Of a stretch of DNA of 64,000 nucleotides, positions 15,677 to 27,951 are shown one piece after another; the stretch's first letter is position 1, and each line of letters starts with the position of its first letter. Under the pieces are notes generated by a model. The model was not told the origin of the DNA. It saw only the letters and a program-made list of their open reading frames with translations, and made no database searches. The stretch comes from Ipomoea triloba (Eukaryota > Streptophyta > Magnoliopsida > Solanales > Convolvulaceae). A program made the position numbers and the translations under genes. The stretch spans positions 1,430,414 to 1,494,413 of the forward strand of contig NC_044917.1 of assembly GCF_003576645.1 (NCBI RefSeq), in the 5' to 3' direction.

Positions 15677-15715
<39 letters not shown>

Positions 15716-18700
15716 TTCCCCATGCCAAAGGCAAAGAAATGTAGCCATGTAGGTGCATAAGAAACTCCCAAGAAAATTAAGATAACTCACAGAGGATCTG
15801 TTAGAGGAGCCAAACTTGAAATATCCTCTGATGATGATGGGAAAAAGTGTTTGAACAGTTGGTGCTCAAGCTGACAGACCTGCATTTAAAAGCTTCAAAT
15901 ACTGTTGAAGAATAATATTTGACTTTTACCCACTATTGTCCTATCCCCAAGAAGTAAGGTTCCTTAAAGCAACATTTAGAATCCTGAATCAATTTGACAG
16001 AAATAAGTACATTAAATATATAAAAGCTTTGATAGATATTTCTAGAAGTCCGCTGCAACCCAGTCTAATTACAAACTCATACTTGCAATATTAGCTAAAT
16101 CATGTGAAGCTACCAGCATGTTTATTTATTTAGGATTTTAGGTAATTGAAATTTTGAAATATGTGCATTAAAGCAACATTTAGAATTGATTTGTCAAAAA
16201 GAAATAAATGAAAATATAGAAAATATAGACAAGCTCTGTAATATTCCTAGAAAATCTGCTGTAGTCCAGGATCTGAATATCTGATTACAAACTCAGACTT
16301 GCAGTGTTAACTAAATCATTTATTTTATTTATTTTGGCAAGTGAAAATACCTGCATTAGATATGCACAACCAGATCTAGTTAGTGATGGTAATGCCTCTT
16401 TCTTGGAGAATTCAGAGATACGCTGCTGAACTATGCTTCTTATCTGAGGAACAGAATACAAACGGCTACTTGTTAAAAGGTGAAAAAATGAAAAATTACA
16501 GCAGAACTTGTCAAACAAAAAATACAGTCAGCATATGAAAAGGCAACTATCTGCTTACCAAGGAGAGCCGCTGCTCACAATAAAGTTTGTGGCATTCTTC
16601 AAGAATTTGAACATACTCTTTTCTGGGCGTTCTACTTTCAATTTCCTCCAACACTGGCTTAAGCTGCAGAAAACAAGACCATTTTTCTCACCATTTGAGA
16701 AATGTCAATCCAATTTTAGCTCTTCTGCTCAGAATAGAGGAAAATACCTCATTTGCTGCTGCTTTGAAGCGGACATAAGTTACAGATGCCTCTACTCCTT
16801 CAGAAACAAGTGCATTGCTACCACCACTGCTTCGAATTGAGGCTTGCACCTATTGCAATTAATTACACAACCATTACAGATCCACTGAAATAAAAAGAAT
16901 ACAATATGTATAAACAGAAAACTCAAATGAGCTGTACCTGGGAAGAGGTGCTTTTAAGAACTGAAAGAACATGCGATCGAATCATACCAAGAGCTCGAGA
17001 CTTGCAAAAAGAAGAATAAGGGGAATAAAATTTAGATGTATCCAAATCTGTTTTATAGTTTAAAAAAACATTCTCACAAGTACCTGAAGTTGTCGAAACT
17101 TGACCAAGTAAACATTGCATTCAGCATATTGTGGATTACTCTCGACATACCTGCAATCAAGCAGAGTGAAAAGCAAATAATAATTATATATTCACACATA
17201 CTACAATATAATAATACTTGAGCGAACTGATCAACTAGGTCCAAGCGAGGAGGTTTAGGTTCAGGAAATTTGGTCTAATGCTCTTGCTTTGAAAATGGTT
17301 ATCACACTTTCCATCAGAACCCTTGGTACAGAGATATGAAGGGTAAATATGACATTCAAAAGAACAGATAGGTATACAGGGCTGCTTTCAAAGCCACTTA
17401 TATTCAGGCCTTATGAAATATATTTCAAAGTACGGCTGGTATGAGCAGTACATGGGGAGTAATCCATATATTCATAAATGTTGATACTACACAGATATTT
17501 GAAATAAAAATAAAATAAAAAATAAAATTGCAGTAACTTACGTTATGCACTCATCCAGTCTTTTGAGCAATGGAAGAAAATTTGAGTTAGCAACATTCAT
17601 GCTTGGAGAATAAAAACTGGTAGCAACCTGCAGAAGTGTACATCAAGGAAGCCATGTGACTAAAATTAGGAAAAACTCTGGCATCACGCTATTCAATTTC
17701 TATATATGAAATTAACATATTATTGACTAGTAAATCATAAGTTCTTCCCATTTCAAAATTTGAATTTTCTTAACATGTAAAATTTGGATACTCTCTTGTT
17801 GGGCTTAGTTCTTCTCTAACATATACCTCAACATGGATAACAAGCATCAGATTTCATCATTAACTTCACCTTAACCACATCTAATACAAAACTATGCGTT
17901 AACTGAACTTATCAATATGTCAATCACACTGCTTTTTTCTGTAGAACAACATCAAGTGATGCAATAATATTGAGGTAAATTGAAATGAAACCTTACATTC
18001 TCCAATTCATCAAAGTAGCTGAGTTTACTGTGAAGTGATTCTGCGAACTCAATTAGTTTCTGCTTCTCTATAAGCTACAAAAGAAACAAAAGATTGTATA
18101 ATGTATCTTACTGTTTTACCTCATGTGACATAAATGTCGAACTTTTCATATTCATTGTTTTTGACAGGTGTACAATTACAAATAGAAGAAAAGATAAGAA
18201 ACAACATACAAAGTAAACAATGTCAAGAGAGCATCCAAGTTTAAATCCCACCTCTTAAACATAGAAAAATATAACATGTCTGAACTATTTGTGGGTTTAC
18301 TATAAACCAATCAGAATTTTAACCCAAAAACTCAATATTATAAGGGTGGCGTTGCATCCACCAAGATTATCCACTTGAAAATCACATTCCTGCATCCTGG
18401 CAATTTTATATTTAAGCCTCATTTGTAGGAAGGAAATAAAGCTTAACGACTTAGGACTGCACCCATTGGAAACTGAAGGTGGCATTCATGACAATTTTAC
18501 ACCTGTGACACCATATTGGGAACTTCCTCAAATTTAATAAGTCAGGTTTTCAGATTTTCTCGGTGTTCTAAATGCATGAAAAGAAATTTTAATAGGTAAA
18601 GCTTAATCTCATCTGAGTTTCAAGGTTTCCTCTATTCCAACTCAAGTCTCTTCTTTGGCTCTCTAATATTTAAAATGAAAACAAACATATGATATTTTTT

Positions 18701-20164
18701 AGGGTCTAGAGAAAGATTTGCTTACCAGTCTATCACATGCGTCATGAAGAGTCTTAGTCTTTGTTGCCACTGCTTGATGCTGCAGTTGTAGTGAATTGAA
18801 GAATTCAAGTGTTTCATCCACCTAAAAGGAAGACATTTAGATAATCAGGGTAGAAACCAATTGACAAAAGAACAGATATAGAATCAAGATGTGAGTGACT
18901 GAGTGAGAGCAGATATCTTCCTTTATTTTTTTGTTTGTATCTGATCTTAATCTATTTACCTGATGAAGTATTCCGTCACATGTTTGTATCTGCTCAGTCA
19001 AGTTGTTAACATAATGCTGATACTTCTCTTCTGTCTAGAACACAGAACAAAACAGAGTAGTGATAGGCATGTAACAAATGTTATGCTAAAAAAGAAATGG
19101 GACAAAGCAAGCAAAGGCCAACCTCTGATTTCATGGCTGCCTCAAGATCCATAAACCATTTGTAGAACTGTTTTATATAAATTACACAGAACAAGGTATA
19201 AGATAGATAATAGATCAAACAGAAATTATGGCTAGGAAGAGAAATTTTAAAGTTTAATATATGCATACTGGTTGATGAAAAGGGGAACCTCACCTGATTG
19301 GTGTTGACCAAGACAGTATCAATGGCCCCACCATCCTCCAGAGCATTTTGCTTTGCTGAAATGGAGAAACCATTGTGGTGTCCAAGAGTATGATCCTGAG
19401 ACTTGAAGTCAATAATACAGTTCAATGATCAATGAAATTGGAACATACAAGGGTGATCAATGAAGCAAGTGAAGGAGGCTGGTTATCTCACCAAATTAGC
19501 AGGAAAAGGTCGCTCTGCAACGGCATGAGAAAGTGACTGAATAGCTGCTTGCTGCTGCTCTGTCAATGGAGCATTCTATAAGAAAAAAATTAGCAATCGC
19601 ATTCAAATATGCCACATCAATAGCTTGAACTTATAACAGGCAGATCATTTTTTAGCTTGCGTACAAACAAACAAAAATAATGCTAAAAGTAAAGCTACTA
19701 TCAAATAAACCTCAAGATGCAGCCAGAACAAATCGTTAGGTTAATTACAGAGTGACGAATTAGAATGTATTGTATTATCAAATGATTGCTTTGCCATTTT
19801 GTTATCCAACATTACAAGGAAGATAAATAGATTTCTACTTCACCAGAGAGGATCAGATCAGATCAGATGAGTGGAAGGACCAGATCCGAAAAACAAACCA
19901 GAATGTACAAAAAATCTATCGCAACGAAATGGACAACGCCAGAGGCATAGATCAAAGCAAATTTCAGTAATTAACATTGCATTCGCGTAAAAACCACATT
20001 AGATCAGGAACGGCTGGAAATTGAGAACGGAAACAAGCTCATTTCATCAAATGGAGGATAGAATTGAATGATACCTGTTCCCAAGTAGAAGCGAAGTTAT
20101 ATCCTTTGGAAATGGCTTCCGACTTGGGTACAACTGCGGTCCCTGCCGCTTTAGTCGTCGCCAT
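10284..20164 (-). CDS. COG3: Conserved oligomeric Golgi complex subunit 3 (COG3)
   Basis: COG3 (Sec34 family) belongs to lobe A of the COG tether, which captures retrograde vesicles at the Golgi. I reconstruct 25 exons. From the start: 20075-20164, 19492-19575, 19294-19395, 19123-19167, 18960-19034, 18726-18821, 17997-18074, 17542-17627, 17084-17150, 16938-17000, 16748-16849, 16559-16663, 16351-16443, 15791-15879, 14494-14713, 14150-14239, 13287-13403, 13169-13201, 12943-13029, 12809-12871, 11962-12078, 11494-11586, 10845-10967, 10519-10619, 10284-10416. All have GT-AG borders and consistent phases, giving 783 aa, about the length of Arabidopsis COG3. Recognisable stretches include [13 protein letters not shown] near the N-terminus, [18 protein letters not shown] and [20 protein letters not shown]. 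There is no signal peptide or membrane segment, as expected for a peripheral coiled-coil-rich protein. Exon 3 could begin 6 bases earlier at an alternative AG (two more residues). Confidence 0.95.
15679..15717 (+). repeat. (TC)n microsatellite plus T-run in a COG3 intron
   Basis: About 13 TC units run into a T tract inside the intron between 14714 and 15790. On the COG3 sense strand this is an A/GA tract about 90 bases downstream of the exon ending at 15791. Confidence 0.9.
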
Positions 20165-20690
20165 TTTCCTTTTCTCTACTACGGCGGCAGCTCAATTTAC
20201 GTCTTAGATTTAGTGGAACATTCACGTAGCAAACACGTAATACAGATATAGAAGCAGAGAGCAGCTGCAGTGTCACCCCTCTGTTTCTATCCACCCGGGA
20301 AGGTCGGTCGGTCAGTTTGCACTAAAGCGAAGAGTACAAACCAGTATGTTCTCCGGACGCTCAAACCAGTATCTTCTCCGGCGGGTTTACGGCAGTTTTC
20401 GGTAATTTTATTACGAGGAAGAAGAGCTAGGAATAGTTGGAATGGGAAAAACGGGTTGCCGGTTGGAATGAGAGGATCTATTTTCTTCCCTTTTTTTCTT
20501 TATTTTTATTTTTATTTTTTATATTAATCTGAAACTACTTAAGTACCCTTGGGATAATTTTTCGTGATACATAATCACACATCACATCACATCACATATA
20601 CAAAATAGCAACATCAAATACTGAATAGCGTATAAATTTGATTTTTACTAAGAATTACACAAATAAAAAATATTATATATAAATGTACTT
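20165..20690. other. COG3 upstream region
   Basis: This holds the presumed COG3 promoter and 5' UTR. It is moderately GC-rich up to about 20470 and then becomes T/A-rich. No clear TATA box is visible, which is common for housekeeping genes. The small plus-strand open frame at 20270-20527 shows no recognisable protein features. Confidence 0.4.
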
Positions 20691-20795
20691 TAGCCAATGA
20701 ACTTGCTAGTAGGCGGTCTTACCTATAAAAGGTCATGAGTTCGAGCCTTAGTAGTACTTAGTTTATTGAGTCATCTAAATTAGTTTATACGTACC
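20690..20795 (+). repeat. tRNA-derived SINE-like remnant
   Basis: An A-box-like stretch (TGCTAGTAGGCGG) lies about 30 bases before a good pol III B box (GAGTTCGAGCC, 20738-20748), with a T-rich tail. The spacing fits a tRNA-related SINE head. There is no tRNA cloverleaf, so it is not a functional tRNA gene. Confidence 0.4.
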
Positions 20796-20944
20796 TTCAA
20801 GAAATGACTGCGGACTTTCAAAGCATTAGTGTGATTAAACTTTCATTTATTAAATTAAAAAATTATTTTAAAATGACAACAAATATTCCATTTATTATTT
20901 AAAATAATATGAAAATAAAATTAATGGCATGATATAGAGTTATT

Positions 20945-21430
20945 CAGATAGCTCAACTGCTGTGGACCCTGTGGCCTGTGGCCCATGACAAAAATACAAA
21001 TATCTTGTAAGGCCCATTAAGTTTAATTTTACATATCAGTTTAACTTATTTGATGGATGTTTCAAAAGCATAACATTGTATGGGATAAACTCTAGTGGAC
21101 TATTTGTATTGAGTGAACCATGGGTTATCAGACACATCATGGGTTTGATCAGTCCCATATTGGAATTAGAAGCTGGGAAGATCTGCAAAACCACACAGTA
21201 AAACATTATGCAAATTGATACATGTTAATGAAGTTTGGAGTATCAAGTGCATGAGTTATCCGCTCCACAAGAGATTATGAAATACTACGTAGTATTTAGA
21301 ATCGAAAGATTCTCTCTTTTATTAGACTACTTATATAAGGTAGTATCTTCAAAAAAAATATATAAGGTAGTATCTCCAAGTTTGAGTACCTATCATTGTG
21401 TTTTTACTAAAAGATTAGTGTATTGCAAAG
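20945..21430 (+). repeat. Dispersed repeat, copy A (LTR-like)
   Basis: This segment aligns by eye to 30150-30790. Shared blocks include TAACATTGTATGGG, TCTAGTGGACTAT, GTCCCATAT followed by GGAATT, AAATTGATACAT, GTTTGGAGT, AGAGATTATGAAAT and TTCTCTCTTTTATTAGACTA. The GTCCCATAT...GGAATT block resembles plant Copia LTR or solo-LTR sequence. No coding region is present. Family assignment is an inference. Confidence 0.55.
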
Positions 21431-21474
21431 TCCTATAACCAGCAAGTCACCTACTTGCTATTTGTATATTCATT

Positions 21475-21610
21475 TTTTTTAAGTACTGTTGACTCTTGTT
21501 ACAATATAGTAATACTTTCTCAACCTAAGAGTCACTGCCCCCACTGGGATTCGAACCTTTGTGTTTTGTCATTTAAAAAGTGGCCGGCGCATCTCATTCT
21601 ACACACAAAT
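21475..21610 (-). repeat. SINE-like fragment (B box on minus strand)
   Basis: The minus strand carries GGTTCGAATCCC (plus 21547-21558), a near-perfect B box. It is followed by a tail that includes an ATTGTAACA block related to the tails of other SINE-like copies in the window. I could not identify an A box with confidence. Confidence 0.35.
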
Positions 21611-22058
21611 TACCATTCTAAAGCCAAGCACACAAGCAATGCAGTCTGGATAAAGTGCAACAACACCACAACTTGATAATCATATTGTATATGCAATTCA
21701 TAATTAGATGTTAATAGTGTATTATACAAATAAAATATTTTTTAGATCATACCAGTCAAATGTAATTTGTGGCCTGCCACAGAAAATCACATCACATCCT
21801 ACAAATAAGGGGAATAGGATAGGTAAGTATATGCTGAACTCTAAATATGCCAGAAAGGTGATCTGCAATTCTCAAGGTCGATATATATTTCCCATTACTT
21901 TTTGTTGGTAGCCATGTTAAAGTTCTCTGCTTGATCTACAACTGAGTCTCCATAAATCTCCCAAAGGGTGTTCACATTGTAATCCCCGATCACTTCTTGC
22001 AAGGTCATTCACTTGGTGCTAGTTTCAAGATTTTTACCACCCTCTCAAGTTGTGAGCA

Positions 22059-23970
22059 TCAACAGATGTCTTCAGCAAAAATGACATCAAATATAAATTG
22101 CACTACAAAAAAGATCAGAAAGGGCCAAGTATTAACTTTTCGAATGCTGCATTACATTTGTTAAAGGATTTATATGGCTTCACACATCCATACCATGCAT
22201 CATTCAGACAATCAACCAGCAATTACAACTATACAAAAAGTACCATTAACTGCATGCAATTCAGTAATTGTGAAAAGTGTATATCCTTCAATCAAATTGC
22301 ATTTTATATTTTTCTTTACAATTTAGTACCTCAATGGCTTATGATGGGATACTATAGTTTCCAGTAAGGTTATCCAATACAAATTGCTGCTTAAGATACT
22401 AGCATGTTAAATGAATAGTTTATTTCACAAAAAATCAACTTCAAGAAATTTCAAATGGTTAGAAAATACTATGACAATCTGACAAAGGACTACTTAAATA
22501 GTTTTCTTATTCTGTTGACCTCCTTGAGATTTTATACACACCTTCCTCTTTAGGGATGTTAGGCTGATCTATCAAAAGCTGCTGGATGACACTTAAATCA
22601 TCAGTAACACTGCAAGTTAAGCGCCAATAAGTTCATAATCTTAAAAATAGAAATATAGAATATCGGTACTCTGAAAGGATAAACATGTAACAAAATGTTT
22701 TCTGAAGAATAGCAAACCTAGGTTTCAAGGCAAGTGTTGAAGTTGCTGATACCAGAGACAATTTAAGACGGTACCTGAAACAACATAAAAATATTACTTT
22801 TACGAGTATGTATATATATATATATATATATAGTCTGATGCAGTATGACCAGCTATTACCCCAATATATGAACACTAGCATTGCTATTAAGGAATAAAAC
22901 ACAAAATTTATTCCTGATTTGATGCGTAAAACCAAAATATTACTAAGAATTTAAGAAAAAGAACTACAGCAGAATCAACAAAATCAGGAGGGGGCAGGTA
23001 CAAAAGTTAACTTGGCAGCTAATAAAATACTCAAATATGTAGTATGTACACGACTACACACTTGATGATTTTGAAGCACATAAACACACAAACAAATAAC
23101 ATATATATGGAGTATAAAGCTTGGTTCCAAGAAAGCTTGCTTACTCTGATTGGTGCATCTCACTAAGAATAGTAAGCCCATCTAAGCAATCTGCAAGACT
23201 TGGTTTGATGCCAATTCGTTGCTGCAACTGTTTCACATTTGGTTGAGCTGACCCGCCTTTTACTTGCTGTCTACTATCACGAACAATCTTCTCAAATGAT
23301 AAAACAATGGAATGAAATCCTTCCCTAGATGTCATGACCATTCAAAGAGAAAACTCAGTTCCCAATTTAAGAACAGCTTAAGATGTCCATGGTGTAATTT
23401 GTAATGCCCATGAAAACCATAACAATATGCCGTGAAAAAATGAAGAAAAACCTCTAACTGCAACCTCTCTTAACATGGAAATGCAAATATTTAAGAAAGG
23501 CAGAAAACAAAGCAAAAAAAAATGTTAGTAGAATATAGAGAATAAACAAATAAGATTGAATTTTGTTTAACTTCAAGAAATTTTTTTAGAACTGACACAA
23601 AGAAGAAAGTAGAGGAAATGGTGGTGCATACAAAGTCTTATTCATAGAAAGCAGAATACTTTGCAGAGAATTCAACTGTTTTGCCAATACAGCATCTTCA
23701 ATACCTTGAATACATTTCAAAGCACCATAATTTTTTGAACCTTGAATCACCTAAATAAATTCAAAAAAAAAAAAAAACAAAACAATAAGTAACCTAAAGC
23801 AATTTAACTTTTTATTGAAAATTAAGAATTAAAGAGACCTGCAATCTCTGGATGATGGAGGAAGCATTAGCAAATTGGGAAAGCAATCTAGTATGAAGCT
23901 CCTCCCACCTATCAATCTCATCCTTCACTTTTCTGAATCTTTGCTGATATTTCTTAACTGCTGATTCCAT
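22059..23970 (-). CDS. Conserved plant protein of unknown function (At5g43822-like)
   Basis: Six exons join in frame: 23839-23970, 23632-23750, 23145-23324, 22718-22774, 22542-22609, 22059-22102, giving 199 aa. The start MESAVKKYQQRFRKVKDEI, the block SQFANASSIIQRLQ, GIKPSLADCLDGL and the C-terminus IFAEDIC match what I remember of the Arabidopsis protein annotated as uncharacterized At5g43822. The protein is mostly helical and charged, with probable coiled-coil segments near the N-terminus (residues 1-45) and in the middle. I see no signal peptide, membrane segment or catalytic motif. The last exon is only 44 bases and is easy to miss. No function can be assigned from sequence. The gene is on the same strand as COG3, about 1.9 kb upstream of the COG3 start. 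Confidence 0.88.
22809..22832. repeat. (TA)n microsatellite
   Basis: About 11 TA units lie in the intron between the third and fourth exons of the At5g43822-like gene. Confidence 0.9.
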
Positions 23971-26590
23971 ACTCAAGCTTTAGCGCTGATTAGAAGTCAA
24001 TCTACAGGGACCAGATAAGGGTTAGGCAGGTAGGATCATTTTACCTAGGGGTGCAACTAGCAGGGACCTAAGCTCGACCTCAAAGCTCAGCTCGAGGGCT
24101 CAAGGCCTGGCTCAAGTTATTTTTTTATTTTACTATAATCAATTTTCTGAATTTTGACTATCATAGTATCATACGGAGTATTATGCTTATTTTGTGCAAC
24201 AAAAAAAATAAATAAATAAAATTGTAAAACTTACAATTTCTTCTTTTTAAATTCTCGATATGGTAATATATTGTACAAAAATGTTCACACTCGAGCTTTT
24301 TAAAATCAAGCAGAGATTCGAGTCAATACACCCCTAGTTCTCCAGCAATCAGAAAATGAAAAGATGAAGCGAGAGCGAGCTGTCCCGAGTTCGTACCTGG
24401 GAGAAAAAGAACGAGTCAACAATGGCTGTGTGCTTGGATAAGAAAATCGAGCTTCGCTACTTCCACTTTGCAGACCGAGCTAACCCGAATTCCCTTCAAA
24501 AGCACTTCAACCCTAACTTGATCGTTCACGTCAATCCATTAGTGCTTTTCGCTTCATCCCCTAAGCGCAGCGCTTCGCCGGAGCAAATCGATTTTCGGTC
24601 GATCGCGGTCGCTTCGTCACTCAAACCCACGACTAGCTTTCCACAAGTTATCATACAATAGTAAAAATTCGAACACTAAACAAATTTTTTTAAGTAACAA
24701 TCAAACTAAGAAATACTATAATAAGTATAAATAAATATAAATATACCCCCGTAGAGATGCCTGAATCGGCGGCGAAGCAGCCAGAAAACCGAGCCGGAAG
24801 CAGGCGGAGATTCAGTGAAGGGTTTCGTTTCGGGGCGGAGGAAAGAAAACGGGTGAAGCCTAGTTTGACTGCAATAATTATTGTGTGGATCATAATTGTG
24901 CTGACTAAAAAAAAGTAAAAATTTAAGTAAGATCAGTCTTAGGATACTTAATTCATGATATTATTAAATATGCGTCCCGTCTACAAATTGAGACAGATGA
25001 TTTCACACAAATGTTACCCAAAAAAATATTATTTATGTACATAAAGTATATATTATTTAAATACTAAAAAATATTGATGAAAAAAATGACTTAGGCAGCT
25101 GCCTAAGTACTAGATACCCCAAGACCGGAACTATTTAAGTCTTGTGTAATTTTTAGTTAGTTGACTAACTAGGCATTGAGTTGGGTGCCTAACTCGACCA
25201 AGTCGGCCGAGTGATTTTCTTTGCCTGTTTGGCTACTTCTTTTATGTATTTCTCTAATTATGTCATCGGCTAACTATCTAACATATGCGTTTGCCTAGTT
25301 TTGAAAATTATAACAGTATAGCAACTCCTAACTCTGAGTGGGGAAAGTAGAGACAGTATACTCGAATTACTCGACTGTCTCGGTGCTAAGTACCCCGAGT
25401 GCACGGTTAACGCCTAGCACTTTCTGCAACATTGCTAAAAATACATTATTTTGTATATTATTTGATAGGGATTATTCCTCGATCTACCTTATATTATACC
25501 TGGTCTATACGCTCAACCAGTCTTCTTTCTTTCTCAACCTACCAGACCCTCTCTTACCTCGAATAACAACCGGCTGGTCATTGTCCCGAGACTGACCTCA
25601 TATAGACTGAACCGAGCACTGAACTTAGGAGTTCCTCTTGAGGCCTAGCCCATTGGCTTTATGGCACCTGGCCTTTGGATACTTGACCCATCTTTAGGCC
25701 GGTGCATGTCCGCCACGCGGCCAACATGCCATAAAGTCGGTATCTGTCCCCTGACAGCTTATAAATACCGCATTTATAATGTCGTGAAGAGGACTTTTTG
25801 ACTGTTTTCTATATAATAGTCAAGTTGTCCGAGAACCTCTGACCTACTGCCACGTTGACTGAGCTACTCTAAGTATAGTCACATTGTACTCGAATTGTTC
25901 ATTAATAAGAGTATTTTATTATATCCTGCCACGTGTAGCATTAATACGCATTTGCGTATTTACTCTATCGTTATTAAATAATATACACTCAATACATAAA
26001 TAATGTATTTTTAATATATTAAAAAAATATACTTTATATTCAGAAAAATACATTATTTAAATATGAAAAGTACATTATTTTGCTGTTTCACTATGTATGG
26101 GCTTATAGCCCATGTTAGTAGATTTGAGCCTATCAGGCCCAAATCTCATCCCACCAAAGAGAGTCGAGTCTAGAGCACGAGGAAAACGGGGGATGGTTTT
26201 GGACATATATTTTCAAAAGCGGTTGGTGAAGAACAAGTAAACGGCATAGACAGAGACGAGGAAGGCGCGAAAGGCGACACGTGTTAGTCTGTGGTAGGCT
26301 AAGGAAGTCAACTCAATCTGGTTCTATCGTCGCAGAAGACTCCGAGAATAAGACCGTTAGTAAAAGAAGACAGAAAAGGGAGGGGGCACGTGACGGAGGA
26401 TGCATTTCCGTCTCCTTTGCGACGACGACGGAGGAGACGACTTTTAAAGCCAGGGAAGACCAGAGGACACGCAAAATGACAAAAAAAGCCATGGCATCTC
26501 ACCCAAATTTCACTCGCATTTCATCTGCATTTACATTTCACTCCCCAACGGCTCACTCACACAAGAATCGGATCACGCCCTTATCCTCAC
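23971..26590. other. Intergenic region, repeat-rich, no supported gene
   Basis: This lies upstream of both the At5g43822-like gene (minus) and the Cys-rich gene (plus). A low-complexity GCTCGAG-type stretch is at 24060-24120. From about 25130 to 25960 the base composition is higher in GC than its surroundings. Within that stretch there is a TATAAATACC box at 25759, the style of a degenerate LTR, but I found no partner copy. AT-rich pieces near 25020-25090 and 25970-26100 resemble each other and 30480-30560. A 79-codon frame starts at 24422 in a good context but has no recognised homology. Confidence 0.4.
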
Positions 26591-26596
26591 TTCTCA

Positions 26597-27513
26597 CTCT
26601 ATAAATACTGCCTTCTCCCCCTCTCCTCTCGCCATTTTTTTGCTTCACTGTAGGGCGTGGTGCACAGAGAGCTAGAGAGAAGGAGGGAGGAGGCTAGAGA
26701 GAGAGAGAGAAATAAGGCGGTACTCTGGGATCTACGCAGGTTGGTGTCAAGATTTTCTCTTTCCTCTCTCTCTCTCTCTCTCTCTTATAATCACTGTTCT
26801 TCGTATTCATGTGATGTTAAATTCCATAATTCCAATAGTGATTGATTATGGGGAAAAAGGGGCTTCCTTTTTCGTTTCTTTAATTTAATATTTTGTTTAG
26901 CTGAAATTATTATAGCATAACCTAGGATGCAGATATATTGTCCTTTTTTTTTTTACGTTGAATTAGTCAATATTGTGTACAGGTTTAGCCAAATAAGGTA
27001 ATTTAGTAATATTATTAACGAGCCATTTTTATTTTTATTCCATGAATGTAAGGAGATAGATTTGTGCATATTACTTAACGTCTTGTAATTCAGATGGAGA
27101 TATACAGTATAATTGTTCAAAGATGATATATCTCTGGCATAATATGGCTCGATCTTACAGTATGGATGCAATTTAGCCTGACTTTAGCTGTTTTTGCTAT
27201 CATGATCCGGCAGACTACCATATTTCTTGAGATAGATAGCTCTATCTATATGTTGGGTAAGCTGCTGCATTTTGTTGTTAGGCTTGATTGGCAAGTACTG
27301 CTTGGTTCCCAATTTGTGATAAAGTATAGACTACTTCCTAAAGTTTAAATCTAGGGCAATAGTTTAACATCCTTAGTGATAGAGCATTGGTCCTTCCATC
27401 CAGCATTTGTTGATGGTTTCTCGTATTGTGGTGCTCTACAGAGGTGAGCGCTGGGCAGCTAGGTTGGGGGACTCATCCAAAGATTCGCTCGCACTTGAGG
27501 ACTGAAGCTAGCA
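26597..27513 (+). promoter_or_regulatory. TATA box, 5' leader and 5'-UTR intron of the Cys-rich gene
   Basis: A TATA box (CTATAAATAC, about 26598-26608) is followed by a pyrimidine-rich start region and a GA-rich leader ending at 26739. A 5'-UTR intron is then inferred from 26740 (CAG/GTTGG) to 27441 (CTCTACAG). A (TC)n run at about 26766-26784 lies just inside that intron. The second leader exon, 27442-27513, contains no upstream ATG before the ATG at 27514. All of this is inferred from sequence patterns; no transcript data are available. Confidence 0.55.
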
Positions 27514-27951
27514 ATGGAGGTATTTGGCAAATCTGTGGTAGCCGTGCCTACAAATGTTATTTTTCTGTCAAGTATTCTTGGCCAAGATGGGCCAAACCCT
27601 GTTCACAAGTGCGATTGGAAATGTGAAAACGAACATGTGTGTGGGAACATGTACAGATGCAGACTAACTGGGCTCACCCACATTTGTGACAAAAACTGTA
27701 ATCAGAGAATTTTGTATGACAATCATAGCTCCCTCTGCAGAGTGAGCAAGCAGATTTTTCCATTTACACCAGCTGAAGAGCAGGCTGTGAAAGGTATACG
27801 GAGGAAGTTTGATGCTGATAGTTCACCCTCTGACAGCTGCGCTTTTAAGCGCAGACGGGATGCAACATTCCATCCATCACCATTTGAGAGATCTTTCTCT
27901 GCTGTTAGTCCCATATGTAGCCAAGTTGGAGATGGAATGGACATAAGCTAG
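27514..27951 (+). CDS. Cys/His-rich plant protein of unknown function, 145 aa
   Basis: A single-exon coding region of 145 codons starts at the first ATG of the spliced leader. Residues 31-76 hold a dense Cys/His pattern: H31, C33, C37, H41, C43, C49, H57, C58, C62, H71 and C75. This looks like a zinc-binding module, but I cannot match it to a named zinc-finger class. The block LTGLTHICDKNCNQRI looks like a strongly conserved core. A basic patch KRRRD (112-116) could be a nuclear localisation signal. There is no signal peptide or membrane segment. I recognise the general type as a plant-conserved unknown, so no function is assigned. Several AG/G acceptor-like sites downstream (near 28615, 28736 and 28858) suggest a long, possibly spliced 3' UTR. 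Confidence 0.75.
   Translation: MEVFGKSVVAVPTNVIFLSSILGQDGPNPVHKCDWKCENEHVCGNMYRCRLTGLTHICDKNCNQRILYDNHSSLCRVSKQIFPFTPAEEQAVKGIRRKFDADSSPSDSCAFKRRRDATFHPSPFERSFSAVSPICSQVGDGMDIS

Noticed and set aside
25130..25960. Possible solo LTR with an internal TATAAATA box
   Set aside because: No second copy in the window, no TG...CA ends and no target-site duplication could be fixed, so it is only mentioned within the intergenic entry.
26657..26845. Open frame in the leader of the Cys-rich gene
   Set aside because: It starts at a non-ATG codon, is driven by GA and CT repeats, and crosses the inferred 5'-UTR splice donor.
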